A stretch of 64,000 nt of DNA from Liolophura sinensis (GCF_032854445.1 NC_088303.1:35283501-35347500); one strand, 5' to 3'. Counted from the first letter of the stretch, positions 49,110 through 60,012 are shown. Made by a program: numbers and translations. Notes: generated by a model not told the origin, from the letters alone.

Positions 49110-50967
49110 GGCGCTGGTCGCCCAGTGTAACCGTCTATCTTGTATGTCATGTGTTACGTTATAGATGGCGCCTCTTGTAGCATGAGATCTTTACATATTA
49201 ACGGGAAAGACGTAATCGTCCATTACTTTTGAATCACGATCTGATCGGTTAGGCTCTGTAACACTCGTCATTTTCAACTGTATCTAATACCGCTTAGCCT
49301 GGGGCTAGGGACCGTAAAGGTAGCCATGCTCATTACATCAGCATGATGCCTTTATGAACAGTTTCAATTAAAGCGCGACTGAGATACTTGTTTAATTGTT
49401 ATTTGACATGGAACTCATTCACGGACTACGAATTTGAACTTTGATATGGAATTCATGCCTGGAATATTCATTGCCTGCCCTGCATCATTGAAAACTGATG
49501 ACCGCTTCTCTCTTGTGTGTTACCGGCTGTATTTCTTATTTGTATAATTTCTTACTTACCTTTGTCTTTGGGAGTTAGTAGTAAACGTTGTTTTGGAAAT
49601 GGATCTTGCGATTATCGACTTGGAACGCCTTTTACGGGCCACGAATAGTATATGAATGTCGGACTTGACGCTTATATTTCCGACATCATTGAAAACTGTC
49701 GACTACTTTAAACTTTTACTTTGGGACTATGACTTTGAATTTTGTCCATCGGTTGTCAGCCTGTATATCGAACGCCTCTTTCGACTAGTTTCCTTGTCTT
49801 TGAATAGGCCGAGTAGGTTTAGGAATAGGCAACGTTGTCTCCGCCTATTCATTTCACCCTAATCCTGTGTGAAGTGTTAAAACTTCCAGAACAGAGCGAA
49901 TTCCATAACAGGGGCAGATTCCACAAAGACAGTTTTCATTTTGGTCAGATTTGGAAGTTAACAAGAACGATTTTTTTATCACTCTATATGAGATAAACTT
50001 TGAAAAGCCTATAAATGACGGTGTTACGGCAAATGTATAACAATTATAACGCCTTGGACCGTAAATATATGTATTTAACCACTTTTCCTCCACCGATATG
50101 GTGCGCATATTTGTGCGTCACAAGTGGAGAAAGTTAATCTGAAATTTTCCAAACCTAACCCAGCAACGCCATTTTACTTCACCCGTAAAACTGACGGCCA
50201 TCGTATTGGTGGATATCATACAAATACGTCCTCAAGTCTCAAGGACATCTTCATCCTGAAGCCAGACCAATATATAAAAGTGTATTATGACCCTTGTACA
50301 TCAGTTGTTCACAGACAGTTCCATCTCGAATATTGCACAAACCAATTTTGTCTTGCCGCTCTCTTTCACTTTGGAGGCTTCGTATACTGTATCACGTGCA
50401 AGCCATTGTTATTGTCATACAGGTTGAGTTGCATGAGCCATATTGGTTTTTGTATTATTTAAAAAAAAAACAAAAGGAAAAAAAACACTACGGTAAGTGG
50501 TTTATAATGATCACAAAGATTATGCTTTATGGGGAAAAGTTTCTTTCTACGGACACGATCATTGCTTTCAAGGCGACTATTTCTGAGAGTCATTTGGATT
50601 ATATGCACTCTAATTCACTTTTTCATGGGACAGTAATAAAACTTTTTCTCTGAAAGTACGCAATCCAAATCAGTTGAATCTTCGATGTTGCCTATTAATA
50701 TTTTTTCTGCCGAGCGATTAGATTAGGTAGAATGAATATACTGTGGTTTCATCAAACTGCTGAAACTGAAGGTTTTGGAGCTTATTTTGTAACGACTGCA
50801 GAAGGTAGCCTTTAAGATTACGCGTGCAAATAGAATTCTGGAAGTCCAGCAAATGGAATCCTTCCTAATGTATCCAGTGGTCACAAAATGTAATGGACTT
50901 AACACTTGCCCGTGTCAGTGTTCAGTTAAAACCCTCTTTAATCTCAATCTGTCTGTTTCCACCCTAG
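49110..50967. other. Intron 1, right end with polypyrimidine tract
   Basis: No gene or repeat is recognised. The last 40 bases are pyrimidine-rich (CTCTTTAATCTCAATCTG, TCTGTTTCCACCCTAG) and form a strong acceptor for exon 2. Confidence 0.5.
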
Positions 50968-51100
50968 GGAGTCTCGGCTGTACGGACAAATACGGGGTAT
51001 TCCGCGCCCCAGAGACGTACTGGGAAATCGGCTGTGCGGAGAGGTGTTACTGTCTACAACAAGAAAATGGTACCTACAAAGCGGAGTGCGGGCCTTATGT
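50968..51100 (+). CDS. Secreted VWC-domain protein, exon 2
   Basis: This exon encodes residues 32-75 and the first half of a VWC domain. It opens RSLGCTDKYGVF, continues to YWEIGCAERCYC and ends with AECGPY plus two bases of the next codon. It supplies cysteines 36, 54, 58, 60 and 72, spaced as in VWC domains (C, a long loop with W before the next C, then CxxxCxC and a further C). An NGT glycosylation sequon lies at residues 65-67. The acceptor is CCACCCTAG and the donor is GTAAGT. Entry is in phase 1, matching exon 1, and exit in phase 2, matching exon 3. The join with exon 1 creates R32, completing a KR pair. Intron 2 is 7,111 bp. Confidence 0.82.
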
Positions 51101-52941
51101 GTAAGTATACCACTCAGTCTCTAGACACGTGCAAATGGACGATGGTCCCGCACAGGCTTTACTCAGACAGACTGGCTAGATGCAGCTTTGGTGTAGGATT
51201 TATTTTGTAAAACAACGACAAAAACAACTGGCCTGGTGTCTTAAATTAATAAAATGAATTTCGCGGCACCCAGTAGGTTTTAGTTATGATAGTGTATACT
51301 TGGTATATAGTGTATATAGTTAACAGTTACATTTTAACTAAGCCGAATTTCTGGAAGGAATGGCGTTGCCTTACGTTCAAAAACGCCCTCAACTACTTTG
51401 AGATGACTCATCACAGAAAAGACCTGTTTGCTTCTGTTCCAACCATACATGACGTACGGTATTCTGAACTTCCACCACAGATGGCCAATTTTAGCCGTCT
51501 TCCGTGTATCTGTGTAGTATTTCGTACACAGCGTTAATGTCGGACAGTTCTCGGGTGACCGGATGGGACAAACCGTTCTCAGCCGGGCTTTTGGCTGACG
51601 GGGAATCTCCGTAATCCCATAATACATAGACACATACAAAATGTAATTACTGATTCGCATTAATCAGCTCTTACGTAAGTAATTTTATCGTCTCATCTTT
51701 CTCCCTAGGGCTAAGTGGAGGACAGTGTAAGCCTGTCACAAGTATACATGCTTACGCTACATGATGCATCAAGACACAAATTCATCCTTTAAACCTGTTT
51801 ATCGTTAGGCTCCGTTTTAGCCCTTTTTTATCCAAACATGAAAACATGGATGTTTTCGATCTTGTCAAATTGGTGCATGTCGTGTAGAAAGCTGTTTTAG
51901 TACCACCGTGATAACGCTTTCTGAGTACAGCATAGATATTATTGATAGCTGTTGAGAGAGATCAGAAGGTATTTCGAGCTAGCGGTTTCAAGATTCCTTG
52001 ACGTTACAGACAGTCAAAACAAACTATTTGGGAACATAATGTAAAGTATTAATTGTGCAGAAGTCAGTCAGTTCAACAGTTCATCCTTGTACTAGAGCAG
52101 AAAAACAAGGTGAAAAATACTTCTATACTGAAAATATAACAGCTGAAATTAGAGTTATTCGTGTAAATTAGTTGTCAACAGGTCGTGAACACCAGCTTGT
52201 GTACATCTCACTGATTAGGCATTCTGCACTGTTCTTGGCAATGCGATATTTTCAACCCGGTGGATATCAACAACTTCATGTATCATTGTAAGGTTTCATT
52301 CAACACGATTCTATTAATAATTAAGTCGAAAAGGTCTAACATAAAACGTTATAGATTGATCTCACGTCATTGCAACTGTAACATCAGTGTTGTTACCTTA
52401 CTGTGTACAAATAAGTCTGAGAAACTGTTTCTGTCATCTTTGGGACAACCATCTGACTATTTATCTTCTTCTCTTCCTCCCTCCCCACTCCAAACTCATT
52501 ATAGATTTCTCAGGATGTTATCCCAATATGTTAGGCTCCGTCGACAACTTCATCAATAAGCGCAAGAAAACATTGGTCTCTGAAGAGGTGCATTTATGAG
52601 AGATATACGACGTAAAGAGCAAAAAAATCACAAAATATCCGTAAAGTTGGCAGGCACGGATAAAGGAAGAGGTCATTTGCACATTTGCAGAAAACTGGCG
52701 ATAAAAATACTGTACGGCCCCATACAGAGATTGCGTCAAATTTCACGAGATTAAATTGACAAATTATCTGTACAGATGTATATATGTGCACTGAAGTATA
52801 AGGTTCGACTGCGCAGATCAGGTCGACCTATTGTTGTCACGAATGAAGTAGGAACAGGGAGAGCAGGGGAACGTATAAACCGCCTGTCCATGACAGGGTG
52901 TAAACCTACATCACGCATGTTCTAGCGGCTTAAAGACAAGT
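51101..52941. other. Intron 2, left part
   Basis: No supported gene or repeat. Confidence 0.45.
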
Positions 52942-52955
52942 TTCTTTACCACCTT

Positions 52956-53169
52956 CAGCTCTGGTTGGCCTGGTGTCAGTATAATGTGACTGGGCGGGGC
53001 GTTATGTCTGGTGTCATCGGCATGGTACTTCATTGGCGGCAGCACTGGCGGCATGGGCGCCCTGCCTCAAGAAGACTCAGTATATGTATACACACCTAAT
53101 GAATCCTCGTCGTCATATGACTGAAAAATTGTTAAGTACGACGTTAAACCCCAAGTATTCATTCATTCA
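52956..53169 (+). mobile_element. SINE family 2 copy, 5'-truncated
   Basis: A plus-strand copy: TTGGCCTGGTGTCAGTATAA, GTCTGGTGTCATCGGCATGG, CCTGCCTCAAGAAGACTCAG, then TCGTCATATGACTGAAAAAT, GTACGACGTTAAACCCCAAG and a short ATTC tail. The flanks TTCTTTACCACCTT (52942-52955) and TTCTTAACCACTTG (53170-53183) look like a diverged target-site duplication. The tRNA-like head is missing. Confidence 0.8.
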
Positions 53170-53183
53170 TTCTTAACCACTTG

Positions 53184-54339
53184 AGCACGCTATTTATTTA
53201 TTTATTTGTTTGTTTGTTTAGTTACCTGTTTGTTTATTAACATGATTGTTGTTTAAAGCATTACCCATTCCCATGTTTCACGTCGATGGCGTCTTTCCAT
53301 CAAAGAAACTGTGGAACCATACTTTTAATGGTGTCGTCTCAACGTAACTATTTTCAACTTATTTTGTCTGGATGGTTTCCATCGGCGACAAGCAAGGATT
53401 TCGTATTATCTAGCGACCTAACCAATATTGTGTTAATGCATTATACCGCCAGCATTTTCATCTTCGAGGGGACCTGAAGCCAGCAGTTGATCAATGTTTA
53501 TCGAAGCACTTTGTTATCTTGATATTGACCTCTGTATATCCATCTTTTCCGACAATTATTCCAAATTATTTTTTACACCTTATTCTACATCTGAAGCGAT
53601 GGTTACTAAGTTGTATAGTGTGTGAACCACACTCGTGTCGATCTACCATTACTTGGATAAAATAGTTATGTCAGAGGTTGTAAAGCAGTTAAATGAACAT
53701 ATATTGATTTAGCCGATTCTTTGGCCTTTAGCGGATGGCTAGGTCCAATGGGAGTACATCAGATTAATGCTATCATATCCTGTAAGAAAAGAATAACGAC
53801 GTAATTAAACAATGCTTCAATGACTGGGGAATATGTTAGCCGGGAGGAAATCTATACCTTTCAATAAACGCTTTAATTTGTTTTCTCTTTTCCTGTCTGG
53901 CGATAACCAAAGAAAAGTCTATTACACTCAGAGCTTCACGTTTAGAATTTTTCCACCGATATTTCCCAAGCGTGTCTTCGTATTTTTCCTCAACGGATTA
54001 CTTTTTCATGATAAATGTCTTTGGGAATCAAACAAAGAAATACTATTCAGTTTTTCCTGAGATTTTGAAGAATGAAAACAGAAAAGTTATTGAATATCTA
54101 GAAAAAATCGATCATTTGTTGTCGGGTTTTCGGAGTTGGGTAAAAGATAAGTGATTAAAATACTTCCAGTCTGGAGAGCATACTAAGTATGGAGTCAGTC
54201 CAAGCTTTTGATGGGGAATCAACTAGATTCTCTCAGTGCCATGCTTTCTTAGTGGTGATTAACATCGCTCGTTGGACCGTGCTTTTACATACAGTTCCTT
54301 GGAAAACAACCGATATAGCATATACTCTGAGCTCGCGGG
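53184..54339. other. Intron 2, anonymous stretch
   Basis: A TTTATTTATTTATTTGTTTG run near 53192-53220, followed by ATGATTGTTGTTTAAAGC, may be a decayed SINE tail. Nothing else is recognised. Confidence 0.4.
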
Positions 54340-54462
54340 TGAAAATTTCATCACTAACTTGTCATATGCCGCTGGTTTTAATCGGGCACTCCGGTTTTCA
54401 TCACGCATAAAACCAGCCTTTGTCATATATAAATAAAATAGTACGGCGTAAAACACCAATAA
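54340..54462 (+). mobile_element. SINE group 3 copy sharing the family 1 tail
   Basis: The core has AATTTCATCACTAACTTGTC, GCCGCTGGTTTTAATCGGG and CTCCGGTTTTCATCACGC, as in other group-3 copies. The 3' end is GTACGGCGTAAAACACCAAT, which is the family-1 3' tail. Two different cores thus carry one tail, consistent with the use of the same LINE machinery. Confidence 0.75.
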
Positions 54463-54498
54463 TTAAAAAAACACACGCAATTCTATGTTTTTGAAAAT

Positions 54499-54610
54499 CT
54501 ATTTATTTTTTATTTATCTATTTTTTCATTAGTGTTTCACGCCCCACTTAACGATATTTAACTTATACGACAGAGCCCAATATTAAGATGGGAGGTATCC
54601 TGGCGTGGAC
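54499..54610 (-). mobile_element. SINE family 1 tail fragment, diverged
   Basis: TTATTTATCTATTTTTTCAT, AGTGTTTCACGCCCCACTTA, CGATATTTAACTTATACGAC and CCCAATATTAAGATGGGAGG follow the family-1 tail-to-core order. The copy ends around TGGCGTGG. It is adjacent and opposite in orientation to the group-3 copy ending at 54462. Confidence 0.65.
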
Positions 54611-56029
54611 AGGTTCTAATTCTGGGGTTTCACAAAGTCGTACACACACCAGCGCTGGAGCAAATGGTTCCAAACGTAGTGCCGACTGGTTGATATGTTT
54701 ATGATATTCACGATTTATACTGATGGTAGCTCTGTTCTAGTAGATGCCAAATATATTGTGAGATATCAGCGATGTTCAGGTAAATATGTGTGGATGGAAG
54801 ATGTAGTTCAGTGCGCGGGTTCAATTCCGGCCGTGGACAGAAAATTTGTAAGTTCTTCTGTTCTTATTGTTCCTAGGGGACTTGGTGACAATACACGGTC
54901 GAGGTAGAGTCGTGTTCGAAGTCTAACTTTCGTTGAATTTAACTTGTGTTTTTCGCCAATATGATGTGTAAATATGTACATAGCACGTGGGAAATTTCCC
55001 TGAAGATCGGCAAGTTTACCCAGAGCATCCAGACTCCTCCACCAACAAAACTGAGGGTCATCATATCAGAAAATAAAACTCTTGAATATGGCGTTACATA
55101 ACATTTAATCAATAAATCAGTCTGGTCCAGGACACCTTTGCGTCACACCTCTTTTCTCATACTCAATACCTAGTATACCGTAACTAAATGTCGCCGATCT
55201 GTTTTTCCAGTAGGTTTTTCAAACTGTTCTCTGTAATTGGATTAACCCACTCCATAGTCGCATTACAAAAGACAATGCACTTGACGTAAAATACCAGTCA
55301 GCCATAAGCCGACTTACAAGGGGGGTCATTTTCATGAAAGCCCGCAGGCGTGTGTCGGCGTTAAATTGGTCCATCCCTTTTGCCAATCCGCCCTAACCTT
55401 TTGAACATGTGCTGTTAATTCACACCTTGCTGTCTCCAGAAACACGCACAGAAAAACAGCATGAAAAATGTACGACAAACTACAAATGGTGTTGGTTTGG
55501 ACATATTTTAAGTGTAAATCTATGTGCAAAACTTCGCAGGGAACGGAAAGATGAGCCAATAGACTGACTGTACCTGCATAGACTGGAGGCAATCTTTTTA
55601 GTCCGATCAAATGCATACCATAAGCAAGATGTATGTGATTAAATTCTAAATATTGCGAAGACTTAGGCGGATCCGTTTGTCAGAGTCTTATCATTGAAGA
55701 GTCTGTAATCTCTAATCATTCGCAGGAACAGGAAAACCGACTCGGTCCACACACTTACACAGGAAACAGCTGTTGACTATAAGGTCAGAAGATTACATAA
55801 GTGTACAAAATGATTGGTCTAATATGTGGCATTATTCAAATATGACTGTTTCGGGTTTTAGTCTGTTATTTTCAATAAATCCTTTGGCTTTGTTGTTCGG
55901 TGTATAGGAGTAAACTCTTCTTTGTAAATAACCACAAAATTCTAGACTCAAAATACAGAATACATTCAAGAATCACTCAGACAACAAACTTTCTGTTAAA
56001 ATTAACGGATTAATTTTTTTACAATTAAA
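54611..56029. other. Intron 2, anonymous stretch
   Basis: A segment at 54815-54900 (GTGCGCGGGTTCAATTCCGG, then GGACTTGGTGACAATACAC) resembles a decayed tRNA-derived head, as near 12750. No gene is supported. Confidence 0.4.
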
Positions 56030-56335
56030 TGAAAGTCAATTTACAATTATGGAGGTTTTCACAATTAAATGAATGTCTTATGGAGGTCTTAGAAATTTAA
56101 AAAAAAAACGCCTCATGCAGGTTGTCACGATTAAATGAACATCTTATGGAGGCCATGGCAGTTAAATAAACGCCTCATGCAGGTTTTCACAGTTAGATGA
56201 ACGTCTTAGGGAGATCTTGGCAATTAAATAAACGCCTCATGAAGGTTTTCACAATTAAATGAACATCTTAGAGAGGCGTGTGCAATTAAATGAACGTCCA
56301 ATGGAGGTTTGGCAATTAAATAGACGTAACTTTCA
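56030..56335. repeat. 31-bp minisatellite with two alternating unit types
   Basis: Each unit is about 31 bp and contains ACAATTAAATGAA. Type A continues CATCTTATGGAGG and type B continues CGCCTCATGCAGG. Over several units types A and B alternate, giving a 62-bp period. About nine units are present, and a stray unit occurs near 56447-56475. Confidence 0.8.
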
Positions 56336-57660
56336 CAAAACCTTACCTAATCCAATTAAATTTCTGTTCTTCAAGCTTGCAGAACACATACGTGACTAAA
56401 TTAATCGACGTCATGAAGATACAAAAAACAAAGATTAAATTCGTGGCAATTAATTAAATGTCTCATGGCAGTCTTAGCAGTCAGACTGGCGTGTCAAAAA
56501 CCTTTTCTCGAACCGAGCTAATGTCTGTTTTTCGAGACTGAGCTGTGGGCATAGCGCATGTGATTGGGCAAGAAAAACAGCGATACATCAGCATCTTAGA
56601 AACATTTTGCCGAAGAAAACAGATCAGAACTAAGACTAAATCCTCCTTAAATTTCATAAGCATACCTATAAATAAACTCGACCATAAATAAACCCGATCA
56701 AGTATACCTCCCGACGTTTTAACTTATAGCTTTGCCTCAAGCTTCTCGAGCTGTCCGAGGCGAACCTGGACACTTTGCTACTGATGAAAGTCAAGTCTTG
56801 GCCTTTCGTTAACAGCTAATCTGTACGGAATCTTAAATGGCGAGTGCGAACAGCCTGGGATAATACAGACTCCCTCTGATACTGAGCATGTCTAGTAATT
56901 GCTCTCATGTTCACGAGCCTTGTTTTAAGGAACATTCCATGGATTGATTACAAGCACGTGAATAGGTCAACCGTTAGCTCTCATATTGACAGAAGATGAC
57001 ACTGCCTGCGATCCAGGCCGTTTGATGGCGGTGGCTGTGTTTCTGACTATGGGTCACTCTGAGTGGGATCAAGGCCTCTGTGTTAGTGACCCTCTCTTAG
57101 AACTCTCTTGGAAAAAAGCAAATTAATAATGTTAATTTCCATAATTGTGAAGATACAATGTATTTAAGAGCATTTAGGTGCACGAGGAGTTATTTGTAGC
57201 TCCAGTTTGTAGATTATCATCAACCAAACAATCTTGTGACTTTAACTGGCCGAATATTTTAAGTCGTACGAAAACACATCTTCTGTTACAGAGTATTATC
57301 GCTTATAAGTGAGTTACTGAACTCATTCAAGGAAGAACGCAAGAACATACACATGCAAGCATCTCATTAGACTGGTTACCGGTTACATTAGACTGGAATC
57401 ACTGGTTACGGCTTAACGCTACGTCGGCAATATTTCAACCATATGGGTATAAATCCTACTAGAACAACCTGAGTATCAATCCTGACAGCTGTCTACCATT
57501 AGAAGACCATGAAGAAGTTGATAATTGCAAGAACCATTTCCAAAGCAACTTCTCACACCAGTTCCCAGAAGAATATGGAGTAATGTGAAAAGCAAATAAA
57601 ACTGGTGAGAAACCAGCATGCCATCAAAACTGTCACAAGTTTCAATGATGCAAAGAATTA
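56336..57660. other. Intron 2, anonymous stretch
   Basis: No supported gene or repeat apart from the stray 31-bp unit near 56450. Confidence 0.4.
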
Positions 57661-57661
57661 T

Positions 57662-57882
57662 TGATTTATTTATTTAATTGGTGTTTAAGCCGTCCTCAAG
57701 AATATTTCATTTATACGACGGCGGCCAGTATTATGGTGGGAGAATACCGGGCAGAACCCACTCACGGCCGGAGAGGAAGCCAGCTTTAGCTGGACATGAA
57801 CTCACAGCGACCTCAGTGGTGAGAGGCTTCAGGGTCATTTCGCCGTGCTGGCGCGCTAACCCTTGTCCGCCACTAAGGTCCC
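57662..57882 (-). mobile_element. SINE family 1 with internal deletion
   Basis: The tail, the start of the core and the tRNA-like head are present. The central block (CCCGGGGGAAACCCACGACC to CTTCCCACG) is missing, so AGAACCCA joins directly to CTCACGGCCGG. The head keeps the complement of GAGTTCATGTCC (B box) but has a damaged A box (CGGACAAGGGTTAGC). No target-site duplication was found. Confidence 0.85.
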
Positions 57883-58211
57883 AGCAATGAACTAAGAAAG
57901 CCTATATCCTAAGTATGTCATCCAATTCAATGTTTAAACTCATAATCCTTGGATAATTTCAATGAAATTGCGCTTTCAGAAGAAATATGGCAAATTGTTC
58001 CCCAGTCGGGCTGCCGAACTTCTTGACTTCAAAAGTTGGAAGTGGTTATGGTAGAGACACATATCATGAAAGTGGTATGAACTTGGGCACTTATGTTTGG
58101 TGTGTATAAACTTTCAACTGAGATCAATGAATCTAAAAGTTTCTAAAGTTTTCGTACTTGTACTTTTTATATCGGGGATCACAACATAACATATTTCATT
58201 CGCCATTTCAG
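57883..58211. other. Intron 2, right end
   Basis: No repeat is recognised. It ends with a T-rich tract and the acceptor CATTTCGCCATTTCAG used by exon 3. Confidence 0.5.
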
Positions 58212-58318
58212 CTGTGCTGTTCCTGTCTTAAAATACGGCAGTTCCTGCTTTTGGGTGGAAAATCCTAAACGTAACGATCAAGCCGGAGAAAACTGTTGTC
58301 CTGTGCTAAAGTGTGAAG
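58212..58318 (+). CDS. Secreted VWC-domain protein, exon 3
   Basis: This exon encodes residues 76-111 and completes the VWC domain. It starts in phase 2 and gives VCAVPVLKYGSSCFWVEN, then a polar loop, then ENCCPVLKCE. It supplies cysteines 77, 88, 104, 105 and 110. The CCP..C ending is the classic end of a VWC domain, and the total of ten cysteines is the standard number. The exon ends GTGTGAAG with donor GTAAGT, phase 1. Its last 27 bases and the donor are repeated several times just downstream (58319-58920). Intron 3 is 793 bp. Confidence 0.82.
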
Positions 58319-58920
58319 GTAAGTACCGGTACTGTCTGACACGATTTAGAGCGAGTACTGCCTGGTTACTGTCATGTGCTGAAGTGTGAAGTTAAGTAGC
58401 GGTATTGTGTGATACGGTTTAGAGATGAGCATTGCATGATAACTTTCCCGTGCTGAAGGGTGACGGTAAGTAACGGTACTGAGTGGTAAGGTTTAGAGGC
58501 GACTACAGTATAATACACTGCCTGGGTTGTGAAGGTAAGTACCGGTACCATGTGATAAAGACGAGTACTGTGTGATTACTACCCTGTCCTGTGCTCAAGT
58601 GAGGAGGTAAGTAACTATACCATGTGGTACGGTTTAGTGGCGAGTACTGCGTGATTACTGCCTTGTGCCGAAGTGTATAGGTAAATACTGGTACTGTGTT
58701 ATACGCTTTAGTGACAAGTACTGCTTGATTACTGTCCTGTGCTATAGTGTGGTGCGTATATCTGTACCCTTTGATGAAAATTAGAGACGAGTACCTTGTT
58801 GTACTGTTATATGCAACAGCATGTGAGTACCGATAAAGCGTGATACATCTGAGAGATTAATGTCAAGTGACCGCTCTCCTGTGCTACGGTGTGAAGTTCA
58901 GAAACTAGATGGTGTGGTTC
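58319..58920 (+). repeat. About 72-bp tandem array derived from the exon 3 end and donor
   Basis: Units are 69-75 bp and contain GTCCTGTGCTAAAGTGTGAA-like sequence, a donor-like GTAAGTACCGGTACTG, GATACGGTTTAGAG and GCGAGTACTGCCTGATTACT. The unit's exon-like part is the code for CCPVLKCE. Donor positions are 58319 (used), 58391 (GTTAAG), 58466, 58535 and 58607 (all GTAAGT), 58681 (GTAAAT) and about 58753 (degenerate). Later copies, up to about 58920, decay. A transcript that read past the first donor would meet TGA at the second copy. Confidence 0.85.
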
Positions 58921-59111
58921 AGTTTGGAGACAATACCACGATAAGATGCATGACATTATGTATCTCGATCGTCATTCCCATTTCTTCATGATGGGGAAGG
59001 GACACAAGAAAATAGATATGCTCTTTTTAGTGTCCGCTACACAAACGTGCTTCAAGAATTCAATGTATGATTTGTGTTGTTGGGTAACAGTTTCTCGCCG
59101 TTCTTTTTCAG

Positions 59112-59158
59112 ACGGACGGAGGATTTTCTCAAATGGTGTCATGGGAAAGAAACGCTGA
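59112..59158 (+). CDS. Secreted VWC-domain protein, proposed last exon
   Basis: The acceptor CGTTCTTTTTCAG has a good pyrimidine tract. Joined in phase 1 to exon 3, it reads DGRRIFSNGVMGKKR and stops with TGA at 59156-59158, giving a 126-residue protein. The tail has RR at 114-115 and GKKR at 123-126. Confidence is lower than for exons 2 and 3 because the exon is short and has no domain, and a 97-codon frame on the other strand covers it. A different terminal exon beyond the window cannot be ruled out. Confidence 0.5.
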
Positions 59159-59597
59159 ACAACGTTTCCGACCGGGATCTGTGTCCTGCATGACAGGAAC
59201 TGCCGTGTGGACCTGCGCGACAGAAGCGGGTGCTCTAGAAATTTCTTCATAGTCTCCCTGTTCATTTTATCACTTGTTCTATGGCTAAAAAGTGTATGAG
59301 TCTACGTTAGATGTATTTATTTGGTTAGATTATAAAAGTACTGTTTTAGATATACTCGCATAAATTCTCTCCGGTACTTAAACCTTATCCCTTCCTCTCC
59401 CCCTCCCTACCCGGGAACCACAAGAAATAAGACTTCCATCCACATTTATTTTTTGACTACAAGAAACAGTTCTTTATTAAAAATAGGATATAATTTCCTA
59501 GTACAACGTGCAAGTTTCCATGTTCGCATGAAGAAAAAAGTGTCTCTCATCTGTCGTCTCACCTCTGACTAAATGTAGCCATTGTTAAAAGTCTTCA

Positions 59598-59603
59598 AAT
59601 AAA
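59598..59603 (+). terminator. Possible polyadenylation signal AATAAA
   Basis: This is the first canonical AATAAA after the proposed stop codon, 440 bases downstream. It is followed by a T/GT-rich stretch (TCGTCTCTTGTTCTTTACC, CGTTTGTCAGCTTTTTATA). It would give a 3' untranslated region of about 460 bases. Confidence 0.35.
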
Positions 59604-59930
59604 TGTATCTCGTCTCTTGTTCTTTACCTCGTTTGTCAGCTTTTTATATGTATGCAATCCCACCAGTGTGACTGGTTTTTTTTTTACCAGCGATAAGCAG
59701 CGCAATATACATGTAAGTCGCACGGTTTACATGTCGGTCGGTCGGTCCAAGCCCGGCATTGAACCTGTATCTTATGGCTGGGAAGCTGGCTGGTAATTTT
59801 TTCAAGGCGTACAAGTAGTCATGTAAAACACAAGCTAACAAACATCAGACAATGCTTACACTACACTCTAATAATCAATTTGAACACGAGACCCCGGTTC
59901 AATACCTTGTCATGCCTTTGTACTGGTTTA
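59604..59930. other. Non-coding stretch, nothing recognised
   Basis: No supported gene or repeat. Confidence 0.4.
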
Positions 59931-60012
59931 CGTGATGTCAGTAATAACTTTGACTGGGTAGCCTAGTATGTCACGTCTGGTGTCTTGGTATAGTATTACA
60001 CCGAAGCAGCAT
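59931..60012 (+). mobile_element. SINE family 2 fragment
   Basis: GTGATGTCAGTAATAACTTT, GACTGGGTAGCC, ATGTCACGTCTGGTGTCTTG and ACACCGAAGCAGCATATG keep the order of the family-2 copy at 52.97-53.05 kb (GTGTCAGTATAATGTGACTG, GTCTGGTGTCATCGG, GGCGGCAGCAC). Boundaries are approximate. Confidence 0.55.
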
